A DNA stretch of 64,000 nucleotides from Mycobacteroides abscessus ATCC 19977 (GTDB lineage: Bacteria; Actinomycetota; Actinomycetes; Mycobacteriales; Mycobacteriaceae). The position numbers were made by a program, and so were the translations under genes. The stretch spans positions 2,170,001 to 2,234,000 of the forward strand of contig NC_010397.1 in the NCBI RefSeq assembly GCF_000069185.1, read 5' to 3'. The notes beneath the pieces were generated by a model. It had not been told where the DNA came from and made no database searches. It saw nothing but the letters and a program-made list of their open reading frames with translations. Of the stretch, positions 1-9,438 are shown piece after piece (position 1 is the first letter of the stretch; every line of letters starts with the position of its first letter).

Positions 1-1086
1 ACACTGATCGACAACGACGAGTATTTCCGGCAGATCAGTCCCCGATTCGAGGACATCGAAATCCCGACCTTCGTCTACGGGGCGTGGGACGACATCTTCG
101 GCCCGGCAGCACTTCGTATCCATCGCCGAATCTCGATGCCGGACGGCATGTTTCAGGTGATTATCAACGAGGGGTACCACGGCTCGCCGGGCTCCCAACT
201 CGGACGGCCGGACGGGCCGCCCCGGCTCGATGTGTTACAGCGTGCGTGGTTCGACAAGTGGCTCAAGGGTATTGACAACGGAATCGATCGTTACGGTCCG
301 GTCACCCTGCAACAGCAGAATGGCGGCTGGCACACCCTGGAGACTTATCCGCGCCCGGAGGCCGTACCGCAACGGTTCTACCTGGATGCCGAGCCGTCAG
401 GTTTCGCGGCGCACACCTCCCTGGATGGGTCTCTTGGTGCTGCCGCGCCGCGGGGCCGAACCGAGCACCGACTGCGCCGTCGGCCGGGACTGCTGAAATC
501 GCCCACAACCTCCCGGCTGATGTCCGGCATGACCGCGGTGCTGGGCACCTCTGGGCTCAAGGACTCGCGTTACTTCGAGCGCGGGGCGCTGACCTTCACC
601 AGCGCCGCCGCCACGGCACCGTGGGTCGTCTCCGGGCCGCTCAACTTGCACCTACGCACCAGGGCGAACGGTGCTGAGGCGTTTTGGGTTGTCTCGGTGA
701 CGGACGTGGCTCCCGACGGCTTCTCCCGGATGCTGGCCGAGGGGGCGCTCCTGACATCGCGTCGCGCGGTGGACGAGGCCAAGAGTGTGCGCGGTGTCGA
801 CGGGGACTACCTCTCGCCCTGGCATCCGACCGGTAAAGGGCAGAAAATGCCAGTAGAGCCAGGGGTGTCAACAACTCTCGATATCGACCTGACCGAGGTC
901 GACGCGATGATCAAGACCGGTCATCGGCTGCGGGTCGTCATTTCGGCCGCCAGCTTGCCGCGCTACATTCCGTCGATTCCCGAGCTATGGGCCAGCCGCC
1001 ACGGCCAGTCGGTGGTGCTGGACCCCGACCAGCCGAGCTATCTGGTGGCGCCGGTGGTCATCGGCGCTCGCGCCGGAGCCGCTTAG
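1..1086 (+). CDS. CocE/NonD family alpha/beta hydrolase, 3' part (5' end outside window)
   Basis: The reading frame is open from base 1 and ends at TAG 1084-1086, giving the last 361 residues. The start lies outside the window. The first part resembles the end of an alpha/beta-hydrolase domain (FVYGAWDDIFG, with a possible catalytic Asp, then NEGYHGSPGS, with a possible catalytic His). The rest resembles the beta-sandwich X-Pro dipeptidyl-peptidase C-terminal domain (PLNLHLRTRANGAEAFWVVS, later HRLRVVISAASLPRY). The family hydrolyses esters or amides (cocaine esterase, glutaryl-acylase-like enzymes); the substrate here cannot be told. The serine nucleophile is in the missing part. The gene is followed by a desaturase with its own promoter region, so they are probably separate units. 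Confidence 0.8.
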   Translation, partial: TLIDNDEYFRQISPRFEDIEIPTFVYGAWDDIFGPAALRIHRRISMPDGMFQVIINEGYHGSPGSQLGRPDGPPRLDVLQRAWFDKWLKGIDNGIDRYGPVTLQQQNGGWHTLETYPRPEAVPQRFYLDAEPSGFAAHTSLDGSLGAAAPRGRTEHRLRRRPGLLKSPTTSRLMSGMTAVLGTSGLKDSRYFERGALTFTSAAATAPWVVSGPLNLHLRTRANGAEAFWVVSVTDVAPDGFSRMLAEGALLTSRRAVDEAKSVRGVDGDYLSPWHPTGKGQKMPVEPGVSTTLDIDLTEVDAMIKTGHRLRVVISAASLPRYIPSIPELWASRHGQSVVLDPDQPSYLVAPVVIGARAGAA

Positions 1087-1121
1087 TCCTCACAAGTTCA
1101 CCCATCTCTAACCTACTTGAG

Positions 1122-1147
1122 CGTAACTTACGGTACCGTAGGTTACG
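1122..1147. promoter_or_regulatory. 26-bp palindromic operator candidate before the acyl desaturase
   Basis: Two 13-bp arms centred between 1134 and 1135 match at 12 of 13 positions; the core is ACGGTACCGT and the outer arms are CGTAAC and GTTACG. It lies 34 bp upstream of the desaturase ATG in the only gap before that gene. Mycobacterial desA genes are known to be controlled by the acyl-CoA-sensing TetR regulator MadR through a palindrome. That this is the MadR site is inference from position and symmetry. Confidence 0.6.
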
Positions 1148-1181
1148 GATCGTGATCAGGTCGTACAGAGAGGTGGACGAG

Positions 1182-2102
1182 ATGGTGACTGGACTGCAAA
1201 CGCGACTACTCACCGAACTGGAGCCCGTTGTCGAGGAAAACCTCGAACGGCATTTGCGTGCCGTAAGGCCTTGGGCCCCACACGATTACGTGCCCTGGAG
1301 CCGGGGCAGGGACTTCGCCTTCCTTGGGGGTGAGGATTGGAAACCGGAGGACAGCCCCCTGGATCCGGTCGCCCAGGCGGCCCTGGTGGTCAACCTGCTC
1401 ACCGAGGACAACCTGCCGTCGTATCACCGAGAGATCGCCACACGGTTCGGACGTGACGGTGCCTGGGGGACATGGGTGGGCCAATGGACCGCCGAAGAAG
1501 GGCGGCACAGCATCGCGCTTCGCGACTACCTGGTGGTGACCCGCGGTGTCGATCCGGGCAATTTGGAAGCGATGCGCATGGCGCATACCGTGGCCGGCTA
1601 CGACTCGGGCGACAAAACGCCGCTGGAGGCATTGGCGTATGTGTCATTCCAGGAGCTGGCCACACGGATATCCCATCGCAACACGGGCAAGGCATCGGGC
1701 TGCCCGATTGCCGATCAGCTGCTGGCCCGGGTCGCGCTGGACGAAAACCTACACATGGTGTTCTACCGCAACCTCATGCTGGCGGCTCTCGATATCGAGC
1801 CCGACGCGGCTATGCAGGCCATCTGCAAGGAGATCGTCGGTTTCGCGATGCCCGGCATGGGCATGGAAGGTTTCGCGCAGAACGCCATAGCCATCGCCAA
1901 GGCGGGAATCTATGACCTGCGCATCCATCACGATGACGTGCTACAGCCCATCCTGCGTTTCTGGCGCGTGTTCGAACGTGCCGACATCGGACCCGAGGGT
2001 GAGCAGGCGCGGGATACCTTAGCGAAATTCCTTGCCGCCGTGGATGAACGCGCAAAGTACTACGAAGAGAAGGCGGCATCACGCGCCGCGGCGCAGGTGT
2101 AG
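1182..2102 (+). CDS. Acyl-[ACP] desaturase, DesA1/DesA2 type
   Basis: A 306-residue soluble di-iron desaturase that would introduce a double bond into acyl-ACP chains for mycolic or unsaturated fatty acids. The two iron-binding helices are visible as EEGRH (residues 105-109) and DENLH (187-191). Flanking blocks TEDNLPSYHREIA and SFQELATRISHRNTGKA are near-identical to mycobacterial DesA1. The ATG at 1182 is chosen because the protein then begins LQTRLLTELEPVVEENLERH, like DesA1. A longer frame back to 987 would overlap the upstream gene and has no family support. The palindrome at 1122-1147 probably controls it. Whether it is the DesA1 or DesA2 orthologue is unresolved: its length lies between the two and the C-terminus is short. 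Confidence 0.88.
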   Translation: MVTGLQTRLLTELEPVVEENLERHLRAVRPWAPHDYVPWSRGRDFAFLGGEDWKPEDSPLDPVAQAALVVNLLTEDNLPSYHREIATRFGRDGAWGTWVGQWTAEEGRHSIALRDYLVVTRGVDPGNLEAMRMAHTVAGYDSGDKTPLEALAYVSFQELATRISHRNTGKASGCPIADQLLARVALDENLHMVFYRNLMLAALDIEPDAAMQAICKEIVGFAMPGMGMEGFAQNAIAIAKAGIYDLRIHHDDVLQPILRFWRVFERADIGPEGEQARDTLAKFLAAVDERAKYYEEKAASRAAAQV

Positions 2103-2115
2103 GTGGCTTGTCGGG

Positions 2116-3486
2116 CTACCGGGAGCCGCTATTTCCCGCCTTGCGGGTGGGGCGCTGCTGACCGCGGCCGCCGCCACGCCGCGGCGTACGTGCCGGACGG
2201 CCTTCGCCGGCCTCGGTGTGCTTGCGCACCCGACGGGCGGGCCGGTTGTTGGTCGCCGCCGGTTGTGAAGTCTTTTGCGCTGGCACAGGTTTCACGTAGG
2301 GTGCGACCTCACCCACCAAATTGGCGACCTCAACCGAATCGGCGGTCACCTGGCGTGGGGTGGCCTTGATGGCGGCTTTGCGCAGCAGTGCGTCGACATC
2401 GCGACGTTGTTCGGGCAGAACCAGCGTCACCACATCGCCGGTGCCACCCGCGCGGGCCGTCCGCCCGGACCGGTGTAGGTATGCCTTGTGTTCTGCCGGA
2501 GGATCGACATGCACCACCAGGGCGACATCGTCGACGTGAACCCCACGGGCCGCGACATCGGTGGCCACCAGCACCCGGGCTTCGCCGTTGGCGAATGCGG
2601 CCAGGTTCCGGTCGCGTGCGCCCTGGGATAGATTGCCGTGCAAGTCAACCGACGGAATGCCCGACTGGGTGAGTTGACGGGCAAGCCGCTTCGCATGGTG
2701 CTTCGTGCGCATGAACAAGATTCGGCGCCCAGTACCGGAAGCCAGGGTGTTGATCAGCTCGCGTTTGGCGTCGGGGCCGGCGACCGCGAAAACGTGATGC
2801 GTCATTGCCGCGACGGGGGAGTCGACGGGATCAACCGAATGCTCGGCCGGGGAGTGCAGGAATCTCTTGACCAACTTGTCGACATCGTTATCCAGCGTGG
2901 CTGAGAACAGCAGACGCTGACCGGAGCTCGGTGTCGCGGCCAGTAGGCGGGTGACGACCGGCAGAAATCCGAGATCGGCCATGTGATCGGCCTCGTCCAG
3001 GACGCTGATCTCGATACCGTCCAATGTCAGGTGGCCCTGCTTGAGCAGGTCGTCCAGCCGGCCCGGGCATGCGACCACAATGTCCACTCCGGCCTTGAGC
3101 GCCTGGACCTGCCGATGCTGCGAAACCCCGCCGAAGATGGTGGTGACTTTCATCCGGTAGGCGGCCGCCAGCGGCTCGATGACGGCACTGATCTGGGTGG
3201 CCAGTTCGCGAGTGGGGGCCAACACGAGCGCGCGCGGCCGGCCCGGCACGCGCGTGCCGTCGGCGATTCGCGCGACCACGGGGATAGAAAAACCGAGGGT
3301 CTTGCCGCTACCGGTCTTGCCGCGCGCCAACACGTCGCGGCCGCCGAGAGTATCCGGCAGAGTAGCCGCCTGGATCGGGAAGGGCGCGTCAATACCGCCC
3401 CGAGTCAGGACGTTGACAAGGGGTGCCGGCACCCCGAGTGAGGCGAATGTCGTTGTAGAGGTTGAAGTTGTAGAGGTTGAAGACAC
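2116..3486 (-). CDS. DEAD-box RNA helicase, RhlE-like
   Basis: ATP-dependent RNA helicase, 456 residues from the GTG at 3486. All core motifs are visible in order: Q motif (PFPIQ), motif I GKTGSGKT, PTRELA, ACPGR, DEAD (VLDEADHM), SAT, then helicase C with VATDVAARGVHVD and HRSGRTARAG. A basic Arg/Lys-rich tail of about 50 residues ends the protein, as in cold-shock and ribosome-assembly helicases. The GTG is preferred because GAAAGG precedes it and the protein starts just before the core; an upstream frame reaches 3627 but adds a low-complexity leader. It converges on the desaturase with only 13 bp between the stops. It is not obviously orthologous to M. tuberculosis DeaD (Rv1253). Confidence 0.88.
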   Translation of the reverse strand: MSSTSTTSTSTTTFASLGVPAPLVNVLTRGGIDAPFPIQAATLPDTLGGRDVLARGKTGSGKTLGFSIPVVARIADGTRVPGRPRALVLAPTRELATQISAVIEPLAAAYRMKVTTIFGGVSQHRQVQALKAGVDIVVACPGRLDDLLKQGHLTLDGIEISVLDEADHMADLGFLPVVTRLLAATPSSGQRLLFSATLDNDVDKLVKRFLHSPAEHSVDPVDSPVAAMTHHVFAVAGPDAKRELINTLASGTGRRILFMRTKHHAKRLARQLTQSGIPSVDLHGNLSQGARDRNLAAFANGEARVLVATDVAARGVHVDDVALVVHVDPPAEHKAYLHRSGRTARAGGTGDVVTLVLPEQRRDVDALLRKAAIKATPRQVTADSVEVANLVGEVAPYVKPVPAQKTSQPAATNNRPARRVRKHTEAGEGRPARTPRRGGGRGQQRPTRKAGNSGSR

Positions 3487-3656
3487 AGCAGTGATACGCC
3501 TTTCGAGGCTTGGAAGTGGCGAGATTGCCGATGGGCAAAATCGATCGCCGTGAGAAAAGCCTGAAATCAGCGAGGCTGACGAAGAAAGTTCTACGACGCG
3601 TGCGCGCAGTGGCGCGCTTAACGACAACAGTACGGGCCGCGGGCCCTGGGAGCTAA

Positions 3657-4598
<942 letters not shown>

Positions 4599-4606
4599 CG
4601 GATTAG

Positions 4607-5191
4607 CTACGGGGTAGGTGCCGGTGCCTGCGGGCTAGGGGCGTCGGCGGGCGGCGCCTCCTTCGGGGTCCCTGTGCCCGCCAGCGATGTTCCGGTCTTC
4701 AGGAGCAGATCCGACGTTCGCTTCGAGAGCTTCCAGCCTTCACCCTCCGGTGAGAACGACATCGGTACCGCGAAGCCGCCCATCTTGGGGCTCGGGCTGT
4801 TGATGGTGACGACCGCTTCGACATCGCCCGGTGTCTCGGTCGACCACTTCGGATCCTTCACCGTGAACGACAGCGGAGAGAATCCGGCATCGCCGATCGC
4901 CTTGGTGAACTTGTCGAGTTGCTCGGGCGTTGCACCCTGAACGGCGGTGACCTTCTCCGCACCCGGCAGGTTCGGATCGGCCAGCCGGTTGAGGACGTCG
5001 GTCAGCGCTGCCGGATCCGGCAGCGGATGGTCCGGGGCCGCCGCGGCAGCCGCGGAGGATGCCGTGGACTGTGGCGCGGACGAGCTGGTCGGGCTGGCCT
5101 TGTCGCTCGAGCTGCTGCAGGCGCTCAGGGCGAAAACGGCTGCCCCGGCGGCGAGCACGACAAGACGGGCGACGAGGCGGTGGTGGACCAT
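4607..5191 (-). CDS. lppK: Lipoprotein LppK, MTB12-like domain
   Basis: A 194-residue lipoprotein. A signal peptide (basic MVHHRLVARLVV, hydrophobic core) ends in the lipobox LSAC, so the Cys would be acylated and the protein anchored outside the membrane. A Ser/Ala-rich linker precedes an MTB12-like domain (LTDVLNRLADPNLPGAEKV ... GWKLSKRTSDLLL) and a Pro/Ala-rich tail. Sequence and position between trmI and mpa fit Rv2116 LppK. The start at 5191 is chosen for a cleaner signal peptide with GGGAG upstream; an in-frame ATG at 5209 is possible. Function is unknown; the domain is NTF2-like in fold in its relatives. It converges on trmI with 8 bp between stops. Confidence 0.85.
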   Translation of the reverse strand: MVHHRLVARLVVLAAGAAVFALSACSSSSDKASPTSSSAPQSTASSAAAAAAPDHPLPDPAALTDVLNRLADPNLPGAEKVTAVQGATPEQLDKFTKAIGDAGFSPLSFTVKDPKWSTETPGDVEAVVTINSPSPKMGGFAVPMSFSPEGEGWKLSKRTSDLLLKTGTSLAGTGTPKEAPPADAPSPQAPAPTP

Positions 5192-5298
5192 GATCCAGGT
5201 GACTCCCATTCGGCGTATCGGCTAAGTCATTCGGCCAAGTGCGGTGACGATATCGGCGAGTGAGGTTTTGGAGATCGTCCAATCCTCCTCATCCACGT

Positions 5299-5844
5299 CT
5301 ACCTTCCAGACTTACCGGATGCTGCCTGAATCAGCGAAATGGCCGAGGCCTTGCTGATCTTCCAGCCGTCCTGATCCACGAAGTTGATGTTGGTGGTGTA
5401 GGCCTGGGTTTTGGGGCCGGTAATGGTGACCGCGGCCGCGGCGAGGCCTGGCCCGGTGGACTTGACGTTGGACACGGTGAAGGCCAGCGGCAGGAACCCG
5501 TCACGGTTGGCGTTCTTGAAGGCGCGATCGGCATAGATGGCTTCCCCGGCACCGATGCCGCCCTCCACCAGACCGCCCTTGGCGAGCGCCGACACGCCCG
5601 GATCGGCGAGCGAATACAGCAAACCGCTCAGCTCGTCGGGCGTGGGTGTCCCGTCGGCGGGCTCGGCGGGCACATCCAGGGGCACATCCCATGACGCGGG
5701 GGCGATGGTGAAGGACGTCACGGTCGTTGCTGTTGGGCTAGCAGAGCTGGCTGTCGGCTCGCCCGTCGGCACTGCCGAGCCAACCGCCACGGCCGCGAGT
5801 AAACCCAGCATGGCGACCCCCGTCATACCGGTTCGTGAGCTCAC
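5299..5844 (-). CDS. MTB12/CFP-2-like secreted protein
   Basis: A 181-residue protein homologous to the low-molecular-weight antigen MTB12 (CFP-2, Rv2376c). Shared blocks include LSGLLYSLADPGVSALAKGG, LVEGGIGAGEA and the end DGWKISKASAISLIQAA. A signal peptide (MTGVAMLGLLAAVAVGSAV) without a lipobox Cys indicates export rather than lipid anchoring. The start is GTG 5844 with GAAAGGA five bases upstream; the frame extends further but would run antisense into mpa. It lies directly upstream of lppK on the same strand, about 107 bp away, and both share the domain, suggesting a tandem duplication. Biochemical function unknown. Confidence 0.85.
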   Translation of the reverse strand: MSSRTGMTGVAMLGLLAAVAVGSAVPTGEPTASSASPTATTVTSFTIAPASWDVPLDVPAEPADGTPTPDELSGLLYSLADPGVSALAKGGLVEGGIGAGEAIYADRAFKNANRDGFLPLAFTVSNVKSTGPGLAAAAVTITGPKTQAYTTNINFVDQDGWKISKASAISLIQAASGKSGR

Positions 5845-5989
5845 GGTTGTCCTTTCGATCGGCCTGAATGTGACGAACGCTAACAGCGTAGACGTCCCCA
5901 TGAACGGGTAGACCCCGCACGCGTAGCCAATCGCCGGTAGCGTTGAAGCATCCACCGCACCAACTCTCGGTGTGGGAAAGGAGGACATC

Positions 5990-7798
5990 ATGAGTGAGTC
6001 GGAGCGTTCAGAGGCGTTCGGCACACCGGATGCCGCCGAAGTGGAGCGGCTACGCCGAGAGGTTGCGGCGCTTCGCGAACAGCTGGAAGGCAGTGCTGCT
6101 CGCGGGCCCGGAGATTCCGGTCGTCTGCGCGACCTGAACCAGCTCGAGGCACGTATCGACTCCCTCAACGCGCGGAACGCCAAGTTGATGGACACCCTCA
6201 AGGAGGCCCGTCAGCAGCTTCTGGCGCTACGGGAGGAGGTCGATCGGCTGGGGCAGCCGCCGAGCGGTTACGGGGTGCTGCTGGCCGTGCAGACCGATGA
6301 GACAGTCGATGTGTTCACTTCGGGACGCAAGATGCGGGTGACCTGCTCTCCCAACATCGAGACCAGCGAGCTGCGCCGTGGCCAGACCGTGCGTCTCAAC
6401 GAGGCGCTCACCGTGGTGGAGGCCGGAAACTTCGAATCGGTGGGGGAAATCAGCACCCTGCGCGAGGTGCTCGATGACGGCCACCGCGCGCTCGTGGTGG
6501 GGCACGCGGACGAAGAGCGCATCGTGTGGCTGGCCGATCCGCTGATCGCACCGGACCTCTCCGAGGTGTCCGAGGACGCCGACGGCGCAGACCTCAAGCC
6601 GCGCAAACTGCGGCCGGGTGATTCGTTGCTGGTCGACACCAAAGCGGGGTACGCCTTCGAACGTATCCCCAAGGCCGAGGTCGAGGACCTCGTGCTCGAA
6701 GAGGTGCCGGACGTCAGCTACAGCGATATCGGCGGTTTGGCGCGGCAGATCGAGCAGATTCGTGACGCCGTGGAGCTGCCGTTCCTGCACAAGGACCTGT
6801 ACCAGGAATACTCGCTGCGCCCGCCCAAGGGTGTGCTGCTCTACGGTCCTCCCGGATGCGGAAAGACACTCATCGCCAAGGCGGTTGCCAACTCGCTGGC
6901 CAAGAAGATGGCCGAGCTACGCGGCGATGACTCACGCGAGGCGAAGTCCTACTTCCTGAACATCAAGGGTCCCGAGCTGCTCAACAAGTTCGTCGGTGAG
7001 ACCGAGCGGCATATCAGGTTGATCTTCCAGCGGGCGCGGGAAAAGGCTTCCGACGGAACGCCGGTCATCGTGTTCTTCGACGAGATGGACTCGATCTTCC
7101 GTACCCGCGGTACGGGCGTCAGCTCCGATGTGGAGACCACCGTGGTGCCGCAGCTGTTGTCGGAGATCGACGGGGTTGAGGGCCTGGAGAACGTCATCGT
7201 GATCGGCGCCTCCAACCGTGAAGACATGATCGACCCGGCGATCCTGCGGCCCGGCCGTCTGGATGTGAAGATCAAGATCGAGCGGCCCGACGCCGAATCG
7301 GCGCAGGACATCTTCTCGAAGTACCTGACTGTCGACCTGCCCGTGCATTCGGAGGATCTCGCCGAGTTCGGGGGCGACCGCGGTCTGACCGTCAAGGCGA
7401 TGATCGAAAAGGTCGTGGACCGGATGTACGCCGAAATCGACGACAACCGGTTCCTGGAGGTCACTTACGCCAACGGTGACAAGGAAGTCATGTACTTCAA
7501 GGACTTCAACTCCGGCGCCATGATCCAGAACGTCGTGGACCGTGCGAAGAAGAACGCCATCAAGTCGGTGCTGGAGACAGGGCAGAAGGGCCTACGGATC
7601 CAGCATCTGCTCGACTCGATCGTGGACGAGTTCGCCGAGAACGAGGACCTGCCCAACACCACGAATCCGGATGACTGGGCACGGATTTCGGGCAAGAAGG
7701 GCGAGCGGATCGTCTACATCCGCACGCTGGTCACCGGCAAATCCTCAAGTGCCAGCCGTGCCATCGATACCGAGTCGAGCCTGGGGCAGTACCTGTAA
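5990..7798 (+). CDS. mpa: Mpa, proteasome-activating AAA+ ATPase
   Basis: Hexameric ATPase that binds Pup through an N-terminal coiled coil, unfolds pupylated substrates and feeds them to the 20S proteasome. Of 602 residues, about 15-90 are heptad-rich coiled coil, two OB folds follow, then AAA with Walker A GPPGCGKT near 286-293 and Walker [10 protein letters not shown]. The last residues GQYL form the gate-opening motif that docks on the 20S ring. Start ATG 5990 has GAAAGGAGG seven bases upstream and gives [11 protein letters not shown] as in Rv2115c; GTG 5972 lies before this RBS. In M. tuberculosis mpa sits close to dop, but here about 7 kb of accessory genes separate them. Confidence 0.97.
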   Translation: MSESERSEAFGTPDAAEVERLRREVAALREQLEGSAARGPGDSGRLRDLNQLEARIDSLNARNAKLMDTLKEARQQLLALREEVDRLGQPPSGYGVLLAVQTDETVDVFTSGRKMRVTCSPNIETSELRRGQTVRLNEALTVVEAGNFESVGEISTLREVLDDGHRALVVGHADEERIVWLADPLIAPDLSEVSEDADGADLKPRKLRPGDSLLVDTKAGYAFERIPKAEVEDLVLEEVPDVSYSDIGGLARQIEQIRDAVELPFLHKDLYQEYSLRPPKGVLLYGPPGCGKTLIAKAVANSLAKKMAELRGDDSREAKSYFLNIKGPELLNKFVGETERHIRLIFQRAREKASDGTPVIVFFDEMDSIFRTRGTGVSSDVETTVVPQLLSEIDGVEGLENVIVIGASNREDMIDPAILRPGRLDVKIKIERPDAESAQDIFSKYLTVDLPVHSEDLAEFGGDRGLTVKAMIEKVVDRMYAEIDDNRFLEVTYANGDKEVMYFKDFNSGAMIQNVVDRAKKNAIKSVLETGQKGLRIQHLLDSIVDEFAENEDLPNTTNPDDWARISGKKGERIVYIRTLVTGKSSSASRAIDTESSLGQYL

Positions 7799-7856
7799 CA
7801 CGTCAGGCCATCTTGCACCAGGGCCGCCGTGCCATCGGACGAAAACGCGCGTATCT

Positions 7857-7884
7857 TGAACCAATCGGGCGGTTGGATCGTGTA
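7857..7884 (+). promoter_or_regulatory. SigL-type promoter of sigL-rslA
   Basis: -35 TGAACC (7857-7862) and -10 CGTGTA (7879-7884) with a 16-bp spacer, 17 bp before the sigL ATG. This fits, from memory, the M. tuberculosis SigL consensus (TGAACC and CGTgt), implying autoregulation. The same hexamers and spacing recur at 9405-9432. Confidence 0.8.
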
Positions 7885-7901
7885 ACCGTCGGAGGTGTTC
7901 C

Positions 7902-8540
7902 ATGGCGGATGGGCAGGCTAGGCCTGACCGGGTGAGCGTTGACGGCTCATCGGGGCGCGATGATGCGCGTGCAAGCGGCTCATCCCAACCCGACACTCTT
8001 CGCGCAAGCGGCTCATCCCAACCCGACACTCTTCGCGCAAGCGGCTCATCGTCGCTGATGAGGGCCTTTTACGACGAGTACGCCGGCCCGTTGCACCGTT
8101 ATGTCATGCATCTGACCCACGACTCGGCGCTCGCGGAAGACATCGTGCAGGAGGTGCTGCTGCGCGCCTGGCGCCATCCGACGCTGGTGAATCAGACCGA
8201 AGGATCAGCGCGGGCCTGGTTGTTCACGGTGGCCCACAATCTGGTCCGCGACAACGCGCGCAGCTCGCGCTTCCGCAGCGAGATAGCGACCGCCGAGACG
8301 CCCGAGTTCGCCTCCCCGGATCAGGTGGACGCCACGTTGGACGCATGGCTGGTCGCCGAGGCGCTGCGCACCTTGTCCACCGACCATCGCGCCGTCATCC
8401 TGCGCGCCTACTACCGCGGGAGCTCGGTCGCCGACATATCCGCTGAGCTGGGGGTGCCGGAGGGCACCGTCAAATCACGCCTTCACTATGGTGTGCGCGC
8501 ACTTCGGTTGTCGCTGCAGGAAATGGGGGTCACGCGATGA
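7902..8540 (+). CDS. sigL: ECF sigma factor SigL
   Basis: A 212-residue extracytoplasmic-function sigma factor. Region 2 (MRAFYDEYAGPLHRYV ... AEDIVQEVLLRAWRHP) binds core RNAP and the -10 element; region 4 (LSTDHRAVILRAYYRG, then LGVPEGTVKSRLHY) recognises -35. It matches M. tuberculosis SigL (Rv0735) throughout, including the final ALRLSLQEMGVTR. The N-terminus is unusual: residues 13-50 are 3.5 copies of an 11-residue unit (ASGSSQPDTLR) encoded by tandem 33-bp DNA repeats, absent from Rv0735. GGAGG at 7891-7895 serves ATG 7902. The stop overlaps the rslA start (ATGA), so the two are translationally coupled. A SigL-type promoter lies directly upstream. Location between mpa and dop differs from M. 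tuberculosis. Confidence 0.92.
   Translation: MADGQARPDRVSVDGSSGRDDARASGSSQPDTLRASGSSQPDTLRASGSSSLMRAFYDEYAGPLHRYVMHLTHDSALAEDIVQEVLLRAWRHPTLVNQTEGSARAWLFTVAHNLVRDNARSSRFRSEIATAETPEFASPDQVDATLDAWLVAEALRTLSTDHRAVILRAYYRGSSVADISAELGVPEGTVKSRLHYGVRALRLSLQEMGVTR
7941..8050. repeat. Tandem 33-bp repeats (about 3.5 units) inside sigL
   Basis: Two near-exact 33-bp units (about 7967-8032) are flanked by a partial 3' copy and a degenerate 5' copy. The reverse complement contains the core GATGAGCCGCTTGCGCGAAG, which also occurs at 50889-50982 and, less exactly, near 32732, 33395, 39028 and 39779. Because 33 is a multiple of three the array stays in frame, encoding ASGSSQPDTLR units. Confidence 0.9.
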
Positions 8541-9286
8541 CTATCGAACATGTCTATGCCGACTGGGACGCCGCGTATGTACTCGGCGCGTTGTCGTCGA
8601 CCGAACGGCGTGAATACGAGCAGCATCTGGTCGATTGCGTCAGCTGCCAACGCGCACTGTCTGAGGTGACCGCCATGCCCGGTCTGCTCTCGAAGGTTGA
8701 TCGAGGCTATGCCGAGAAGATGGAGCTCGAGGACCCACCGGTACTCGCCAAGCCGGCCACCAGCTGCCCGGTGCAAGCGCTGTGGCCAAAGCTGCAGGCC
8801 CGTTGGCGGCGACAGAGCGCCGTGCGCCGACTGGCCTATGTGGGCGCTGTCGCGGTGGCCGCGGCCGTTGCACTGACTGTTTCGTTGGTGCCGCCTCCGT
8901 GGTACCACCGGCCCGCACCGATGAATGTGGCGGCGGGCTCACTGCCCGCAGGAGAGCATTGGCAGCCGATGCGCCAGGTCACACCCTCACCGTTGAGCGC
9001 GCAGGTCGCACTGGTGCGGGACGGCACCGGCACCCGCATTGAAATGTGGTGCAGCTATCCGGTGTACGGCGACGATGCCGATGACTCGGCGGCGGCACCG
9101 TACGCGCTGCGGATCGGCACGCGCACTGGCCAGAGCATCATCGCCAGTTCGTGGACCGCCAAACCCGGCTCGACGCTGATGACGTCGACGACTGTTCCGA
9201 TGGCGCAGGACCAGATCGAGAGCATCCAGGTGATCGACAATCACGGCGACGCGTCGCCGCTCGTGTTCCTCGAATTGCATCGCTGA
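8537..9286 (+). CDS. rslA: Anti-sigma factor RslA (zinc-binding, membrane-anchored)
   Basis: A 249-residue single-pass membrane anti-sigma factor that would sequester SigL until a redox or envelope signal releases it. The N-terminal zinc-binding anti-sigma domain shows HLVDCVSC (H-x3-C-x2-C) and the stretch WDAAYVLGALSSTERREYEQH, as in Rv0736. A single membrane helix (AVAVAAAVALTVSLV) lies near residues 98-115, followed by an extracytoplasmic domain of about 130 residues that diverges from Rv0736. In M. tuberculosis the CxxC thiols respond to oxidation and proteolysis; the same chemistry is likely here. ATGA overlap with sigL. The next gene begins 152 bp downstream behind its own SigL-type promoter. 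Confidence 0.92.
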   Translation: MTIEHVYADWDAAYVLGALSSTERREYEQHLVDCVSCQRALSEVTAMPGLLSKVDRGYAEKMELEDPPVLAKPATSCPVQALWPKLQARWRRQSAVRRLAYVGAVAVAAAVALTVSLVPPPWYHRPAPMNVAAGSLPAGEHWQPMRQVTPSPLSAQVALVRDGTGTRIEMWCSYPVYGDDADDSAAAPYALRIGTRTGQSIIASSWTAKPGSTLMTSTTVPMAQDQIESIQVIDNHGDASPLVFLELHR

Positions 9287-9404
9287 CGTCTTCCCTGTCG
9301 CGCACGTGAGGCTTTGACGTGCACATCTTCATTAACCTGAAACTCGATTCATGTTGTGCCATCACATGATTGAGATAACTCGATCACGTTTTCTGCGAGA
9401 TTGT

Positions 9405-9432
9405 TGAACCCGTCACGTGTGACAGTCGTGTA
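9405..9432 (+). promoter_or_regulatory. SigL-type promoter of the ThDP/KAS operon, probable leaderless start
   Basis: TGAACC (9405-9410), a 16-bp spacer and CGTGTA (9427-9432) repeat exactly the hexamers and spacing of the sigL promoter. The -10 ends 6 bp before ATG 9439, so transcription should begin at or next to the A of the start codon, a leaderless mRNA. The spacer contains the inverted repeat GTCAC-GT-GTGAC (9412-9423), which could be an operator. SigL control is inference from the match. Confidence 0.75.
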
Positions 9433-9438
9433 CTAGTC

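Noticed and set aside
7941..8050. CRISPR array
   Set aside because: Units are directly tandem without spacers, few in number and coding in frame; no cas genes.
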